In this document: positions 1-8,657 of the stretch, in pieces
Layout: the number at the start of each line of letters is the position of its first letter
Numbering within the stretch: position 1 is the first letter of the stretch
Origin: Desulfomicrobium baculatum DSM 4028
GTDB lineage: Bacteria; Desulfobacterota; Desulfovibrionia; Desulfovibrionales; Desulfomicrobiaceae
Reading direction: 5' to 3'
Length of the DNA: 64,000 nt
Assembly (NCBI RefSeq): GCF_000023225.1
Contig: NC_013173.1
Location: 1,304,501 to 1,368,500, forward strand
The notes under the pieces: model-generated
Databases searched by the model: none
What the model saw: the letters and a program-made list of their open reading frames with translations, nothing else
Told to the model about the DNA's origin: nothing
Program-made: the position numbers and the translations under genes

Positions 1-55
1 TCACGCTGGAACGCAATGCCGCCAACGTCATCCTGACAAGAGAGGAATCCTCTGC

Positions 56-1351
56 ATGAACATAGCGTTACTCACCAATACCTTCACCCCGCACGTAGGG
101 GGCGTGGCGCGTTCGGTGGAAGCGTTTGCGAAGGCGTACCGGGAGCTTGGTCATCGTGTGCTGGTCGTGGCGCCGGAATTCGAGGATGCGCCGGAGTACG
201 AAACCGATGTCTTCCGCATTCCCGCGATCCAGCATTTCAACGGCAGCGACTTTTCGGTGGTGCTGCCGGTACCGAGCGGGCTGTCCGACAAAATGGAAGA
301 ATTCAGCCCCGACATCATCCACTCCCAGCATCCCTTCCTGCTTGGCATGACCGCGGTACGCATTGCGCGAACGCTCGATCTGCCGCTGGTGTTCACCCAT
401 CACACGCTTTACGAGCAGTATACGCACTATGTACCGGGCGATTCGCCGGCAATGAAGCGTTTCATCATCGAGCTGTCCACCCGCTATGCCAATCTTGCCG
501 ACCAGGTCTTTGCGCCCAGCGAGAGTATTCGCGACATCCTGATCGAGCGGGGCGTCACCTCGCCGGTGCTGGTGGTGCCGACAGGCGTCAATGTTGAGCG
601 CTTTGCATATGGCAAGGGCCCAGACTTTCTGATGAAAAAACGCATCCCCGAAGATGCGTTCGTGGTGGGGCATATGGGACGCCTGGCCCCTGAAAAGAAC
701 CTGGAATTTCTCGCACGATCGGTCGTGGCCTTCATGAAGGAGCATGGCCAGGCGGTGTTCCTGCTGGTCGGTGCCGGACCGTCGCAGGAGGAGATCGAGC
801 AGATATTTGCCGAGGCAGGCATGAGCGACCGGCTCTGCATGTGCGGCGTGCTGGTCAAGGACGACCTCGCCGATGCGCTCAATGCGATGAGCGTGTTCGC
901 GTTTGCGTCGAAAAGCGAAACCCAGGGCATGGTCCTGACCGAAGCCATGGCTGCCGGCCTGCCGGTGGTTGCGCTCGATGCGCCAGGCGTCAGGGAAGTT
1001 GTGGTGGACGCGAGCAACGGGCGGTTGATCCGGGAGGAAACGGAGGAGGCCTTTGCCGCAGCGCTCCGGTGGGTGCATGCACGTTCGCGCGACGAGATGG
1101 ACATTTTGATCGCTGCCGCGCGCGCCACGGCCGAAGCATTTTCCATGGCCGCTTCCGCGCGCAAGGCGCTTGCGGCGTATGAAAACCTGCGTCCCGATCC
1201 CGCCATCCGGCAGCATGAGGATGAGCTTGGCTGGGATCATGTCAGAGGGCGCATCAAGGCCGAGTGGGATATTCTGAAGACGCTTGCGCAGTCCGGCGAT
1301 GAAGCCCTGAGCGAGAGCTTCTTCACCCCGGACAAGGAGATGAAGCGATGA
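56..1351 (+). CDS. GT4-family glycosyltransferase
   Basis: Retaining glycosyltransferase of the GT4 (GT-B fold) class, which moves a sugar from a nucleotide-sugar to a lipid or glycan acceptor at the cytoplasmic membrane face; the acceptor cannot be read from sequence. The N-terminus has the usual glycine-rich loop (HVGGVARSV, about residues 13-21). The C-terminal half carries GHMGRLAPEKN and the E-x7-E donor-site region (SETQGMVLTEAMAAGLPVV, about 285-303). At 431 residues it is slightly long for the family because of a tail after residue 390. ATG is preceded by GAGAGGAATCC. The phosphodiesterase-EEP fusion follows 64 bp downstream in the same direction and may belong to the same lipid or glycan pathway. 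Class is secure; substrate unknown. Confidence 0.9.
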   Translation: MNIALLTNTFTPHVGGVARSVEAFAKAYRELGHRVLVVAPEFEDAPEYETDVFRIPAIQHFNGSDFSVVLPVPSGLSDKMEEFSPDIIHSQHPFLLGMTAVRIARTLDLPLVFTHHTLYEQYTHYVPGDSPAMKRFIIELSTRYANLADQVFAPSESIRDILIERGVTSPVLVVPTGVNVERFAYGKGPDFLMKKRIPEDAFVVGHMGRLAPEKNLEFLARSVVAFMKEHGQAVFLLVGAGPSQEEIEQIFAEAGMSDRLCMCGVLVKDDLADALNAMSVFAFASKSETQGMVLTEAMAAGLPVVALDAPGVREVVVDASNGRLIREETEEAFAAALRWVHARSRDEMDILIAAARATAEAFSMAASARKALAAYENLRPDPAIRQHEDELGWDHVRGRIKAEWDILKTLAQSGDEALSESFFTPDKEMKR

Positions 1352-1415
1352 GGCCGGACAAGCGCTGCACTGCCTTTTCAGGGCGTGGTGTCTGTGCCGG
1401 CGCGAGAACCGTTGC

Positions 1416-3929
1416 ATGATCGGCAGGATCGAGGCGCGTCTGCGCCTGCTGCGTCGCAAGCTCAGCCGTACGCATTGGCTGCTGCGCTTCCTGCATCTCT
1501 CGACCTCCGAGGGGCCCGCGAACCGGCCCGGCCTGGTGATGGTGCAGATCGATGGTCTGTCTCTCGAACAGTTCAACCATGCCCTCAACAAGGGGAAGCT
1601 GCCCTTCCTGAAGCGCCTGATCAAGCGTGAACAGTACCAGGTGCATACCCAGTATTCAGGCTTGCCGTCTTCGACACCCGCCGTGCAGGGGGAAATTTTC
1701 TACGGGATAAAAACCGTCGTGCCGGCCTTTTCGTTCCTGGACCGGGAGAAGGGTGAAATGGTCCGCATGTTCGAGCCGGCGACGGCGCAACAGGTGGAAC
1801 ACGAGCTGCGCGAACAGCTGGCCAGGGACGGCGGCGATGCGCTGTGCACGGGCGGCAGTTCCTACTCGAACGTTTTCGGTGGCGGCGCGGACCAGGATGA
1901 AGCGCATTTCTGCGCCTCGTCGCTGGGCTGGGGCTCGGCGCTGCGGGCCGCCAACCCCTTCGCGCTGCTGTTCATGCTGGTCGCCAACATCAACAGCGTG
2001 ATCCGGATCCTGATTCTGCTGGTCGTGGAACTGCTGATCGCGCCGGTCGATGTGGTCCGCGGCCTCTACAACGGCCACAATTACATCAACGAACTGAAAT
2101 TCATCCCGGCCCGGGTTGCAATCTGCGTCCTGCTGCGCGAGCTGTGCGTGATCGGCGGCAAGATGGACATACAGCGCGGCCTGCCCATCGTGCACATCAA
2201 TTTCCTGGGCTATGACGAACAGTCCCACCGCCGTGGTCCAGGCTCCTTGTTTGCCCACTGGACCCTCAAGGGCATCGACAACGCCGTGGAACGGCTGTGG
2301 CGCGAGGCAGCCCATGCGCCCAGACGGCATTATGAAGTGTGGGTCTATTCCGATCACGGCCAGAGCCGGACCACATCCTATTTCAAGCAGCAGGGCTACA
2401 CTATCCTGAAGGCGGTCAATGCGGCGTATGCCGGCCTCGATGAAGGAGTGCCGATTGCCGCAGGCAGGAAACGCGCGCCCAGTGTGGAGGCACAGCGGGC
2501 CAGGTTGCTCGGAGGCGGCAAGGCCCGGCATCTGATCCCGGTAAAGACCACCGGCGGCGACGAGAGCAACGGCAAGGTGCAGGTCGCCGGACTTGGTCCC
2601 GTCGCTTTTGCCTATTTTCCCAAAGCGCTGGAACCGGCCGAGCTGGCCCATGCGGCGCGAGCCCTGGTCACCCGGCACAAAGTGCCCGCGGTCGTGACCG
2701 GCCGAGGCGAAGAGCACGTGCGCGTCTGGACCGCGGACGGGGAATTCCTGCTGCCGCAACAGTCTGCGGAACTGTTTGGCGAGGATCATCCGTTCATCGA
2801 TGTCATCGGTGAAGATCTGGAAAGACTGTGCCGGCATCGGCATGCGGGAGACCTGACCCTGCTCGGCTGGCGCAAGGGGGTGGCGCCGATCACCTTCGCC
2901 GACGAAAACGGTTCGCATGCGGGGCTGACACATGAGGAAACGCGGGCTTTCAGCCTGTTGCCCATGGATGCGCCGCTGCCGGACAGCACGCGTGGCTATC
3001 ACCGGCCATGCGATCTGCGTGAAGCGGCGTTGCAGCACCTTGGCCGCCCGACACCGGCGACCCTCCCGAGACGGGCGCAGGCCAGGCGCGAGCGCAGTCA
3101 GGCCCCCCATTCGGAACAAGTGCGCGTGATGACGTACAACGTGCATAGCTGCGTCGGTATCGACGGCAAGCTTGCGGCGGAACGCATCGCGCGCGTGATC
3201 GCCCAGGCCAATCCGGACGTGGTGGCCCTGCAGGAGCTCGATGCCGGCCGTGCGCGCACGGGCGGCGAGGATCAGGCGCAGCGGATCGCGCATTATCTGG
3301 AGATGCAGCATCACTTTCATCCCCACATTCATGTCGAGAATGAAAAATACGGCGATGCGATCCTCACGCACCTGCCCATGCGCATCATCAAGAGCGGGCC
3401 ATTGCCCGGACATCTGCCGGGCGGCAAGCTGGAACCGCGCGGCGCGATCTGGGTCGCCATCGATTTGCACGGCACCGAGGTGAATATCGTCAACACCCAT
3501 CTGGGACTGACCTCGCGTGAGCGCGTGCTCCAGATCGAGGCCTTGCTGGGCGATGACTGGCTGGGCCGACTGAACGCAGACCAGCCGGTCATCCTGTGCG
3601 GCGACTTCAACTGCGTGCCGTCATCGAAGGGCTACAAGCTCATGCGCAGCCGATTTCTCGACGCGCAGGCGGAACTCAAAGAGTATCGGCCGGTCTGCAC
3701 GTTCTACAGCCGCCTGCCGAGCTTCCGGATAGACCATGTGTTCATCCAGCCCGGCATCCAGGTGACCGGCATCACGGTGCCATGCTCGGAACTGGCCAAA
3801 GTCGCCTCCGACCATCTCCCGCTGATCGCCGATCTCACGATTCCTTGCCCGGATGCTGCGTTTTTCGATGAACAACAAGGCACGGACGATACACGGGATA
3901 TGACCGCGCGATCTCGGGTCGCATCTTGA
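1416..3929 (+). CDS. Fusion: alkaline-phosphatase-superfamily phosphodiesterase + endonuclease/exonuclease/phosphatase (EEP) domain
   Basis: An 837-residue two-domain hydrolase. Residues about 40-500 resemble a type I phosphodiesterase/alkaline-phosphatase-like domain: VQIDGLS near 45, HINFLGYDEQSHRRGP near 262 and YSDHGQSRT near 312 match metal-binding positions of that superfamily. A hydrophobic stretch at about 185-220 suggests membrane association. Residues about 570-815 are an EEP domain with MTYNVHSC, ALQELD, GDFN and SDHLPL, the signature acidic and histidine residues of DNase I/sphingomyelinase-like phosphodiesterases. Two phosphodiester-cleaving folds in one chain suggest action on a phospholipid or teichoic-like substrate; that is inference. 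The ribosome site before ATG is weak. The preceding glycosyltransferase is the likely partner. Confidence 0.85.
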   Translation: MIGRIEARLRLLRRKLSRTHWLLRFLHLSTSEGPANRPGLVMVQIDGLSLEQFNHALNKGKLPFLKRLIKREQYQVHTQYSGLPSSTPAVQGEIFYGIKTVVPAFSFLDREKGEMVRMFEPATAQQVEHELREQLARDGGDALCTGGSSYSNVFGGGADQDEAHFCASSLGWGSALRAANPFALLFMLVANINSVIRILILLVVELLIAPVDVVRGLYNGHNYINELKFIPARVAICVLLRELCVIGGKMDIQRGLPIVHINFLGYDEQSHRRGPGSLFAHWTLKGIDNAVERLWREAAHAPRRHYEVWVYSDHGQSRTTSYFKQQGYTILKAVNAAYAGLDEGVPIAAGRKRAPSVEAQRARLLGGGKARHLIPVKTTGGDESNGKVQVAGLGPVAFAYFPKALEPAELAHAARALVTRHKVPAVVTGRGEEHVRVWTADGEFLLPQQSAELFGEDHPFIDVIGEDLERLCRHRHAGDLTLLGWRKGVAPITFADENGSHAGLTHEETRAFSLLPMDAPLPDSTRGYHRPCDLREAALQHLGRPTPATLPRRAQARRERSQAPHSEQVRVMTYNVHSCVGIDGKLAAERIARVIAQANPDVVALQELDAGRARTGGEDQAQRIAHYLEMQHHFHPHIHVENEKYGDAILTHLPMRIIKSGPLPGHLPGGKLEPRGAIWVAIDLHGTEVNIVNTHLGLTSRERVLQIEALLGDDWLGRLNADQPVILCGDFNCVPSSKGYKLMRSRFLDAQAELKEYRPVCTFYSRLPSFRIDHVFIQPGIQVTGITVPCSELAKVASDHLPLIADLTIPCPDAAFFDEQQGTDDTRDMTARSRVAS

Positions 3930-3983
3930 ATCTAGAATTTTCCGGGCCGTCATCAAACCCTTAAGACGGATGGGCAAGCGCTA

Positions 3984-5513
3984 ATGGACGATACAGGCCG
4001 AATGATCCAAGACAGCAGAGAGGACAGGTCGAGCGATCATGGAAGAACTCTTGAACATTGGTGGCCGTTCTGGGTTCGAACGTGGGGCTTTGCCTGGTCT
4101 CGATTGGCCCGGCTCATTTTCGCCGCCTTACTGTGCTGCGCCGTCCTAACATGCACCTCAGTTGCTGCTCAAGAGATGGACGGTAGCGAGGATGCGCAGG
4201 TGCCGGCGAAAGTTTCTGACGGTAAACCTGAGCCCGCAGGTAAAGTCGAAGTCCAACCCGTCGCCAAGGATGACCAGATCAGGCAACGAATCGCAAGTAT
4301 TCTTAAAACGACAAGTTGGTTCGGTGAACCCAAGGTCACTGTCCAGGATGGCATCGTATTCCTGAAAGGAACCACGGAAAACGATGAATCCAAACAGTGG
4401 GCCGGAGATTTGGCGAAGAATACAGAGGGTGTGGTTGCCATCGTCAACCAAATCGAGGTGACCCCCACCACGGTTTGGAATTTTGACCCAACCTTTCAAG
4501 TACTGGATGAACTTACTCGTAGTTTCCTTCGCCTACTGCCTTTGATCGTGGTGGCGCTGGTCGTAATCGCTCTTTCATGGATCTTCGCCAGGTTAACGGT
4601 GTCCGTACTGCGTCGCGGACTTGTGAGGCGATCTCTCAGCCACCTTTTGCGCGAAGTAATGGCCCGGGCCGGCGGAATGCTTGTCATGCTTGTGGGCGTC
4701 TACCTTGTGCTCCGTATCGCCGGGCTCACACAACTTGCGCTTACATTGGTTGGCGGCACAGGCCTGATTGGTTTGGTGCTGGGCATCGCCTTTCGCGACA
4801 TCACCGAAAATTTTCTCGCCAGTGTCTTTCTGAGCTTACAACAGCCGTTTCGTGAGGGCGATCTGGTAGAAGTAGCAAACGTCACGGGTTACGTTCAGCG
4901 GCTGACTTCTCGCACGACGGTGCTGATGACGCTCGACGGCAATCAAGTGCAAATTCCCAATTCGACCGTCTTCAAAAGCACGATCCGGAACTTCACAAGC
5001 AATCCCAATCGCCGCGAGGATTTCATGGTGGGTATCGGCTACGACGATTCCATCACTTTTGCCCAGGAAGTCACCTTGAAGGTGCTCGCTGAACATCCGG
5101 CCATTTTGAATGAACCAGAACCGTTAGTGCTCGTGGAAAATCTTGGACCGTCCACGGTAAACCTGCGTGTTTATTTTTGGCTCGATGGCGGACGACACAG
5201 CTGGGCGAAAGTCAAATCGTCCGTCATTCGGCACATCAAACGGGCCTTCCAGGATTCGGGAATCTCGCTGCCGGACGAGGCTCGCGAAGTTACCTTTCCT
5301 CACGGGGTGCCTGTACGCATGATAGAAAGGGAAGGGGCTGCGGAACCAGCCGAACCAGCCCTGGTGAAACCGACCGCCGAGCCTGAAACAGTCGCGACCA
5401 AGGCGGAAGCCGGCCTGCAAAGCGAAGCCAGCGAAATCAAAGAACAGGCGCGCAGTTCTTGGACCACAGGGGAGAATCTCTTAACTCCATCGTCGTCTGC
5501 GGACTCCAGCTGA
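3984..5513 (+). CDS. MscS-family mechanosensitive channel with periplasmic BON domain
   Basis: Small-conductance mechanosensitive channel relative, 509 residues. A long N-terminus ends in a hydrophobic signal-like segment (about 33-57, through TSVAAQ). It is followed by a BON domain (about 85-155: IRQRIASILKT, VTVQDGIVFLKG), a phospholipid-binding fold usually periplasmic. Three membrane helices lie at about 180-270, then the Gly/Ala-rich pore helix (GLIGLVLGIAFRD) and MscS beta domain (FREGDLVEV, GNQVQIPNS). The C-terminal 60 residues are Glu/Ala-rich and low complexity. It would open under hypo-osmotic tension. A hairpin (5502-5525) covers the stop but lacks a T-run. Another BON protein is encoded 1.7 kb downstream. 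Confidence 0.92.
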   Translation: MDDTGRMIQDSREDRSSDHGRTLEHWWPFWVRTWGFAWSRLARLIFAALLCCAVLTCTSVAAQEMDGSEDAQVPAKVSDGKPEPAGKVEVQPVAKDDQIRQRIASILKTTSWFGEPKVTVQDGIVFLKGTTENDESKQWAGDLAKNTEGVVAIVNQIEVTPTTVWNFDPTFQVLDELTRSFLRLLPLIVVALVVIALSWIFARLTVSVLRRGLVRRSLSHLLREVMARAGGMLVMLVGVYLVLRIAGLTQLALTLVGGTGLIGLVLGIAFRDITENFLASVFLSLQQPFREGDLVEVANVTGYVQRLTSRTTVLMTLDGNQVQIPNSTVFKSTIRNFTSNPNRREDFMVGIGYDDSITFAQEVTLKVLAEHPAILNEPEPLVLVENLGPSTVNLRVYFWLDGGRHSWAKVKSSVIRHIKRAFQDSGISLPDEAREVTFPHGVPVRMIEREGAAEPAEPALVKPTAEPETVATKAEAGLQSEASEIKEQARSSWTTGENLLTPSSSADSS

Positions 5514-5608
5514 AGGCTGGGAGTCGATCAAAGCGGGTGTGAAATCGGTATGGGAAAAGGTGAGTCTACTTGCAGCGACGCAGCGGCTACTATGCAGGAG
5601 AATTGAAG

Positions 5609-6868
5609 ATGTGGGATCGCTTGAGTTTCGTCGTCCGGCATTTCCGCGAGCGGTTGTGGGTCAAGCCGCTCATCGTTTGTGTCCTGTCCATTGGCGCAGT
5701 TTTCCTTGCCAATCTCGTGGACATGGCCGAACTTGGCCGGTTGCTGCCGAAGATCACGCAGGAATCGATCGAAACCTTGCTCAAGATCATGGCGTCGAGC
5801 ATGTTGATGATGGCCACCTTCGCCGTGGCCTCGATGGTGGCCGCTTATGCGTCGGCCAGCAGCGCCGCGACGCCCCGTTCTTTTCCGCTGATGATCGCCG
5901 ATGATGTTTCGCAGAATGCGCTCTCGGTGTTTGTCGGCGCGTTTATCTACAGTGTGGTCGCGCTGGTTGCGCTGATGAACGGGTTTTATGTTGGAAGGGG
6001 CAGTCAGTTCATCCTGTTCTCCCTGACCATAGTTGTGTTTGTAATCATCATTATCACCTTCATCAGGTGGGTCGATAACATCGCCCGGCTCGGCCGGCTG
6101 GGACATACGATCACCAAGGTGGAGCAGGCGGCCGCTAAGGCGATTCGGAAGCGACATTCAGCGCCACGCCTTGGGGGCGTCGCGGCGTTCAGCCCTCCGG
6201 ATGGCAGCCGGGCGGTCTTCGGAGCCATCGGTTACGTCCAGCATGTCGACACCGCCGCGTTGCAAAAACGGGCGGAGGCGTCGCGGCTGAGAATTGTCGT
6301 GGCAGCGTTGCCCGGCACCTTTTGCGCGCCAAACCGCCCTATCGCCTGGGTCATGCGGGAGGAGCCGGGCAATGTGTCCGACGAGGACGCCGAAGCAACC
6401 GCGGCCGCGTTCGTGATTGGCGACTCCAGGGTCTTTGAGCAGGATCCGCGGTTCGGACTGCTGGTCCTGTCGGAAATCGCCAGCCGCGCGCTTTCGCCTG
6501 CGGTCAATGATCCGGGGACCGCCATCTGCGTCACGGGCACATTTGTCCGCCTGTTCGTAATGTGGAACGAGCGCGGCGAGGCGGATGACGATTCCACGGT
6601 GCTGTTCGACCGCGTCGCGGTGCCGGAATTGTCCATGGCGGACATGTTCGACGACGCTTTTACCGGGATCGCCCGAGACGGAGCGGGCAATGTCGAAGTG
6701 GTCGTGCGGCTGCTCAAGGCCCTCGATTCGCTTGCCGTTGTCGGGGACGCGGCGATGCGCGACAACGCGCTGCGGCACGCCCGTCTCGCGGTGGTCCGCG
6801 CCGAGAATGCAATGCAGATTCCCGACGATCTCAGAGTCATACGGGAGGTGGCCAGGTTTGCAGCGTGA
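5609..6868 (+). CDS. DUF2254 family membrane protein
   Basis: Predicted 419-residue integral membrane protein of the DUF2254 family, function unknown. The N-terminal half has four hydrophobic segments (about 20-40, 55-80, 100-130, 145-170) and the family-like phrases ASSAATPRSFPLM and FIRWVDNIARLGR. The C-terminal half is soluble, with SRALSPAVNDPGTA near residue 300, one of the most recognisable family motifs. I place the start at ATG 5609, eight bases after GCAGGAG; an in-frame TTG at 5570 has no ribosome site. It follows the MscS gene by 95 bp and could be cotranscribed. Family assignment is good; role unknown. Confidence 0.88.
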   Translation: MWDRLSFVVRHFRERLWVKPLIVCVLSIGAVFLANLVDMAELGRLLPKITQESIETLLKIMASSMLMMATFAVASMVAAYASASSAATPRSFPLMIADDVSQNALSVFVGAFIYSVVALVALMNGFYVGRGSQFILFSLTIVVFVIIIITFIRWVDNIARLGRLGHTITKVEQAAAKAIRKRHSAPRLGGVAAFSPPDGSRAVFGAIGYVQHVDTAALQKRAEASRLRIVVAALPGTFCAPNRPIAWVMREEPGNVSDEDAEATAAAFVIGDSRVFEQDPRFGLLVLSEIASRALSPAVNDPGTAICVTGTFVRLFVMWNERGEADDDSTVLFDRVAVPELSMADMFDDAFTGIARDGAGNVEVVVRLLKALDSLAVVGDAAMRDNALRHARLAVVRAENAMQIPDDLRVIREVARFAA

Positions 6869-7258
6869 AGGGAAAGGCCGAACCAAGCGGTGAACGGGGG
6901 CTGACGAGAGTGCGGCTATGGAGATCATGGCCTCGGGGTGGCGGCCCGGTTGTGGCAGCCGGCAAACTCACCATGACCAGAAACCGCATCATCTAACAAA
7001 AGCCACTCGCGGCGGATGGCTTTGCGTCTTCCAATTGCATAGCGGGGTCACTGAAGGCGCATAACCCCACAGGAATCCACAAAAAAAAGGGCTTAAAACT
7101 TTTTAAGCCCTTGATTTTTTTTGGCGAAGCCTAAGTGGCTTGTTTCCGTCTATTTGAGGGAGGTTGCGCCACTATTCAGAATGATTCTTTTTCGGTTTGA
7201 TCAGCGTTGTTTTTGCCGCAGCAATAAACGCCTCGTGTTCGTCTTTTGTCACGAAGGA
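6869..7258. other. Gene-free interval with terminators
   Basis: No credible coding frame. Two hairpins are visible: a weak one at 6998-7023 (AAAGCC/GGCTTT) and a strong one at 7087-7112. The segment 6995-7030 resembles 23228-23262, which also ends a gene block. At 7066-7082 CCCCACAGGAATCCACA matches, inverted, the sequence at 15115-15130. These short recurrences mark the left edge of the mosaic accessory region. Confidence 0.5.
7087..7112. terminator. Strong bidirectional intrinsic terminator
   Basis: Twelve-base perfect inverted repeat AAGGGCTTAAAA / TTTTAAGCCCTT, with an A-run on the left and a T-run on the right, so it can stop transcripts from both the DUF2254 side (+) and the BON gene (-). 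It resembles the terminator just after the tRNA-Arg at 57556, and GGCTTCGCCA on the minus strand next to it looks like a tRNA CCA end, so it may be a transplanted tRNA terminator. Confidence 0.8.
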
Positions 7259-7882
7259 CTAAGGAACGATATTAATTTCGCTCTTGACGTTGTCCTTCCC
7301 CGCGATCTCAGCTGCCAATTCTTCTACGGCCATTTTTTCTTGCTCGGAAGCCACGGGGCCTTTTAAAGTAACCACTCCGTCAATCGTAATAATTTTTACA
7401 TTGTGAGCGTTCATCGAGAGAGCTTTGTCCTTCATGACGCCTTGACGGATTTTTTGAGTCAGTTCACGATCCTGTTCGCTCTCTCCTTGCTGGTCAGCGG
7501 TGACTCCGCCGGGCGACATGTATCCCTTACCATGCTTGGTGCTGTTCTGCTGGTCAGCTTTGACTCCACCCATGTATTGTTTATTATGCATGGTATTATT
7601 TTTCTGATCAGCATCGACTGCGCCGGGCGACATGCCTTGTTGATTATGCATGTTATTGTTTTTCTGATCAGCATTCATTCCGCCGGACGACATGCCTTGT
7701 TGATTATGCATGTTATTGTTATTCTGCTCAGCATTCATTCCGCCGTGCGACATGCCTTGTTTGTTGGTTTTCGTATTATTATTGTCAGGGGACTGTGCGA
7801 AACCGGTTCCTGAAATAGTCATCCCGCCGATAAATACGACCGATACGAGCAGGGCCATAAAAACTAATGCTTTGTTAAACAT
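7259..7882 (-). CDS. Secreted BON-domain protein with Met/Asn/Gln-rich tandem repeats
   Basis: Exported 207-residue protein. It has an N-terminal signal peptide (hydrophobic ALVFMALLVSVVFIGG, cut near GTGFAQS), then five degenerate ~20-residue repeats of the form MSxGGMNADQKNNNMHNQQG (about 43-135), then a C-terminal BON domain (about 140-207: LTQKIRQGVM, VKIITIDGVVTLKG, VAEIAGKDNVKSEI order). BON domains bind phospholipid or other hydrophobic ligands; the His/Met-rich repeats could bind metal, but that is inference. I take the second ATG (7882), six bases after AAGGAG, over the ATG at 7888 that touches the ribosome site. The same domain is fused to MscS at 3984. Repeats and low GC differ from the core genes. 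Confidence 0.85.
   Translation of the reverse strand: MFNKALVFMALLVSVVFIGGMTISGTGFAQSPDNNNTKTNKQGMSHGGMNAEQNNNNMHNQQGMSSGGMNADQKNNNMHNQQGMSPGAVDADQKNNTMHNKQYMGGVKADQQNSTKHGKGYMSPGGVTADQQGESEQDRELTQKIRQGVMKDKALSMNAHNVKIITIDGVVTLKGPVASEQEKMAVEELAAEIAGKDNVKSEINIVP
7501..7800. repeat. 60-bp tandem repeat array inside BON gene
   Basis: Five successive 60-bp units (7501, 7561, 7621, 7681, 7741). The units at 7621 and 7681 differ at only a few bases, so the array expanded recently; the outer units are more diverged. Unit length is a multiple of three, so copy-number change keeps the frame and lengthens or shortens the protein linker. Confidence 0.9.
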
Positions 7883-8004
7883 ACACATCTCCTTTCCTTA
7901 TAGATTTATTCAGTTGAAAGATTGTCGTGGGAGGGTTTATTGCTGCGGCAAAAACACGTCGATCGGGTCGGCGAAAATGAGTACGAATAGTGGTCTACCG
8001 TGTT
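7883..8004. other. Upstream region of BON gene
   Basis: Holds the AAAGGAG ribosome site of the BON gene (minus strand, near 7892) and about 110 bp without a clear open frame. No confident promoter was recognised. Confidence 0.4.
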
Positions 8005-8185
8005 ACGGGGCTTTTCAAGTTACCACTCCGGCAATCGTACTAATTTTCGCATTGTATGAGTTTGTTCAGCAATCCTTGTCTTGATGACGGTTTGATTTTA
8101 TTTTTTGAGTAATTTACGCTACTGTTTGGTTCCGCTTTGCTGCTTAGCAATGACTACGCGGTGCAACATGTAACCTGTTACACAG
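8005..8185 (-). pseudogene. Decayed second copy of the BON gene 3' part
   Basis: This stretch aligns base by base with 7350-7525, the BON coding region. Matching landmarks appear in the same order: GGGGCTTTT, ACCACTCCG, AATCGTA, TTTTTTGAGT, GCGACATGT-like and TGTTA. Identity by eye is roughly 65-70 percent with indels, and no long frame survives on the minus strand. It is therefore a degenerate tandem duplicate of the neighbouring gene and not a functional gene. Confidence 0.7.
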
Positions 8186-8425
8186 GTATATTTTGCAACG
8201 TAATTGCGTAAATTTTCATTCATCAGTTTCAAATCATGAGGCAAGGCGCGTGCCAGATCGAAATTGTGAGCACGTTCTTCTGCAACAGTTCGTCTTTATG
8301 ATTAAAACGGGCGTGGGTAAGCGAATACAACAAGGGGTAATTGCCAGCAGAATCCGCGATATCTAACGTTTATGCGGAATCTTGAGGGTTTTTAAAAGCG
8401 ACAACAGCACATATTCAACCCGGCC

Positions 8426-8554
8426 ATGCCGACGGTTGAGCGCTTGCGTGTAGACGCTGTTGAGTTGGCTACGGAAGTCAACGAGCAGCTCTTTAAAATG
8501 GGCCAAATCCTCATTCGCGTCACACAAGATATTGACAAATTTAAAGCTGGATGA
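8426..8554 (+). CDS. Possible 42-residue ORF or gene remnant
   Basis: A short frame reads like a real amphipathic helical tail (MPTVERLRVDAVELATEVNE near the start, ending in DIDKFKAG). The frame is open back only to a stop near 8382, and the ATG lacks a ribosome site, so it is more likely the C-terminal scrap of a lost gene than a working small protein. I do not recognise the family. Confidence 0.25.
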   Translation: MPTVERLRVDAVELATEVNEQLFKMGQILIRVTQDIDKFKAG

Positions 8555-8657
8555 ATAATAATTTTCATAAAAATCAGCGGACTGTCATGTTGACGAAGTC
8601 CGGATACAAACACTGTTCGGAGGCGGAAGGGCCGTAGGCCGGACACGGGGGAACCCG

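Noticed and set aside
68-1624. Long minus-strand frame across the glycosyltransferase
   Set aside because: Arg/His-rich shadow of a GC-rich gene; the plus strand has clear GT4 motifs.
1656-3500. 614-codon minus-strand frame
   Set aside because: Shadow of the phosphodiesterase-EEP fusion; no family features.
7501-7800. CRISPR array
   Set aside because: Regular 60-bp period but the units are contiguous, without spacers, and lie inside a coding frame.
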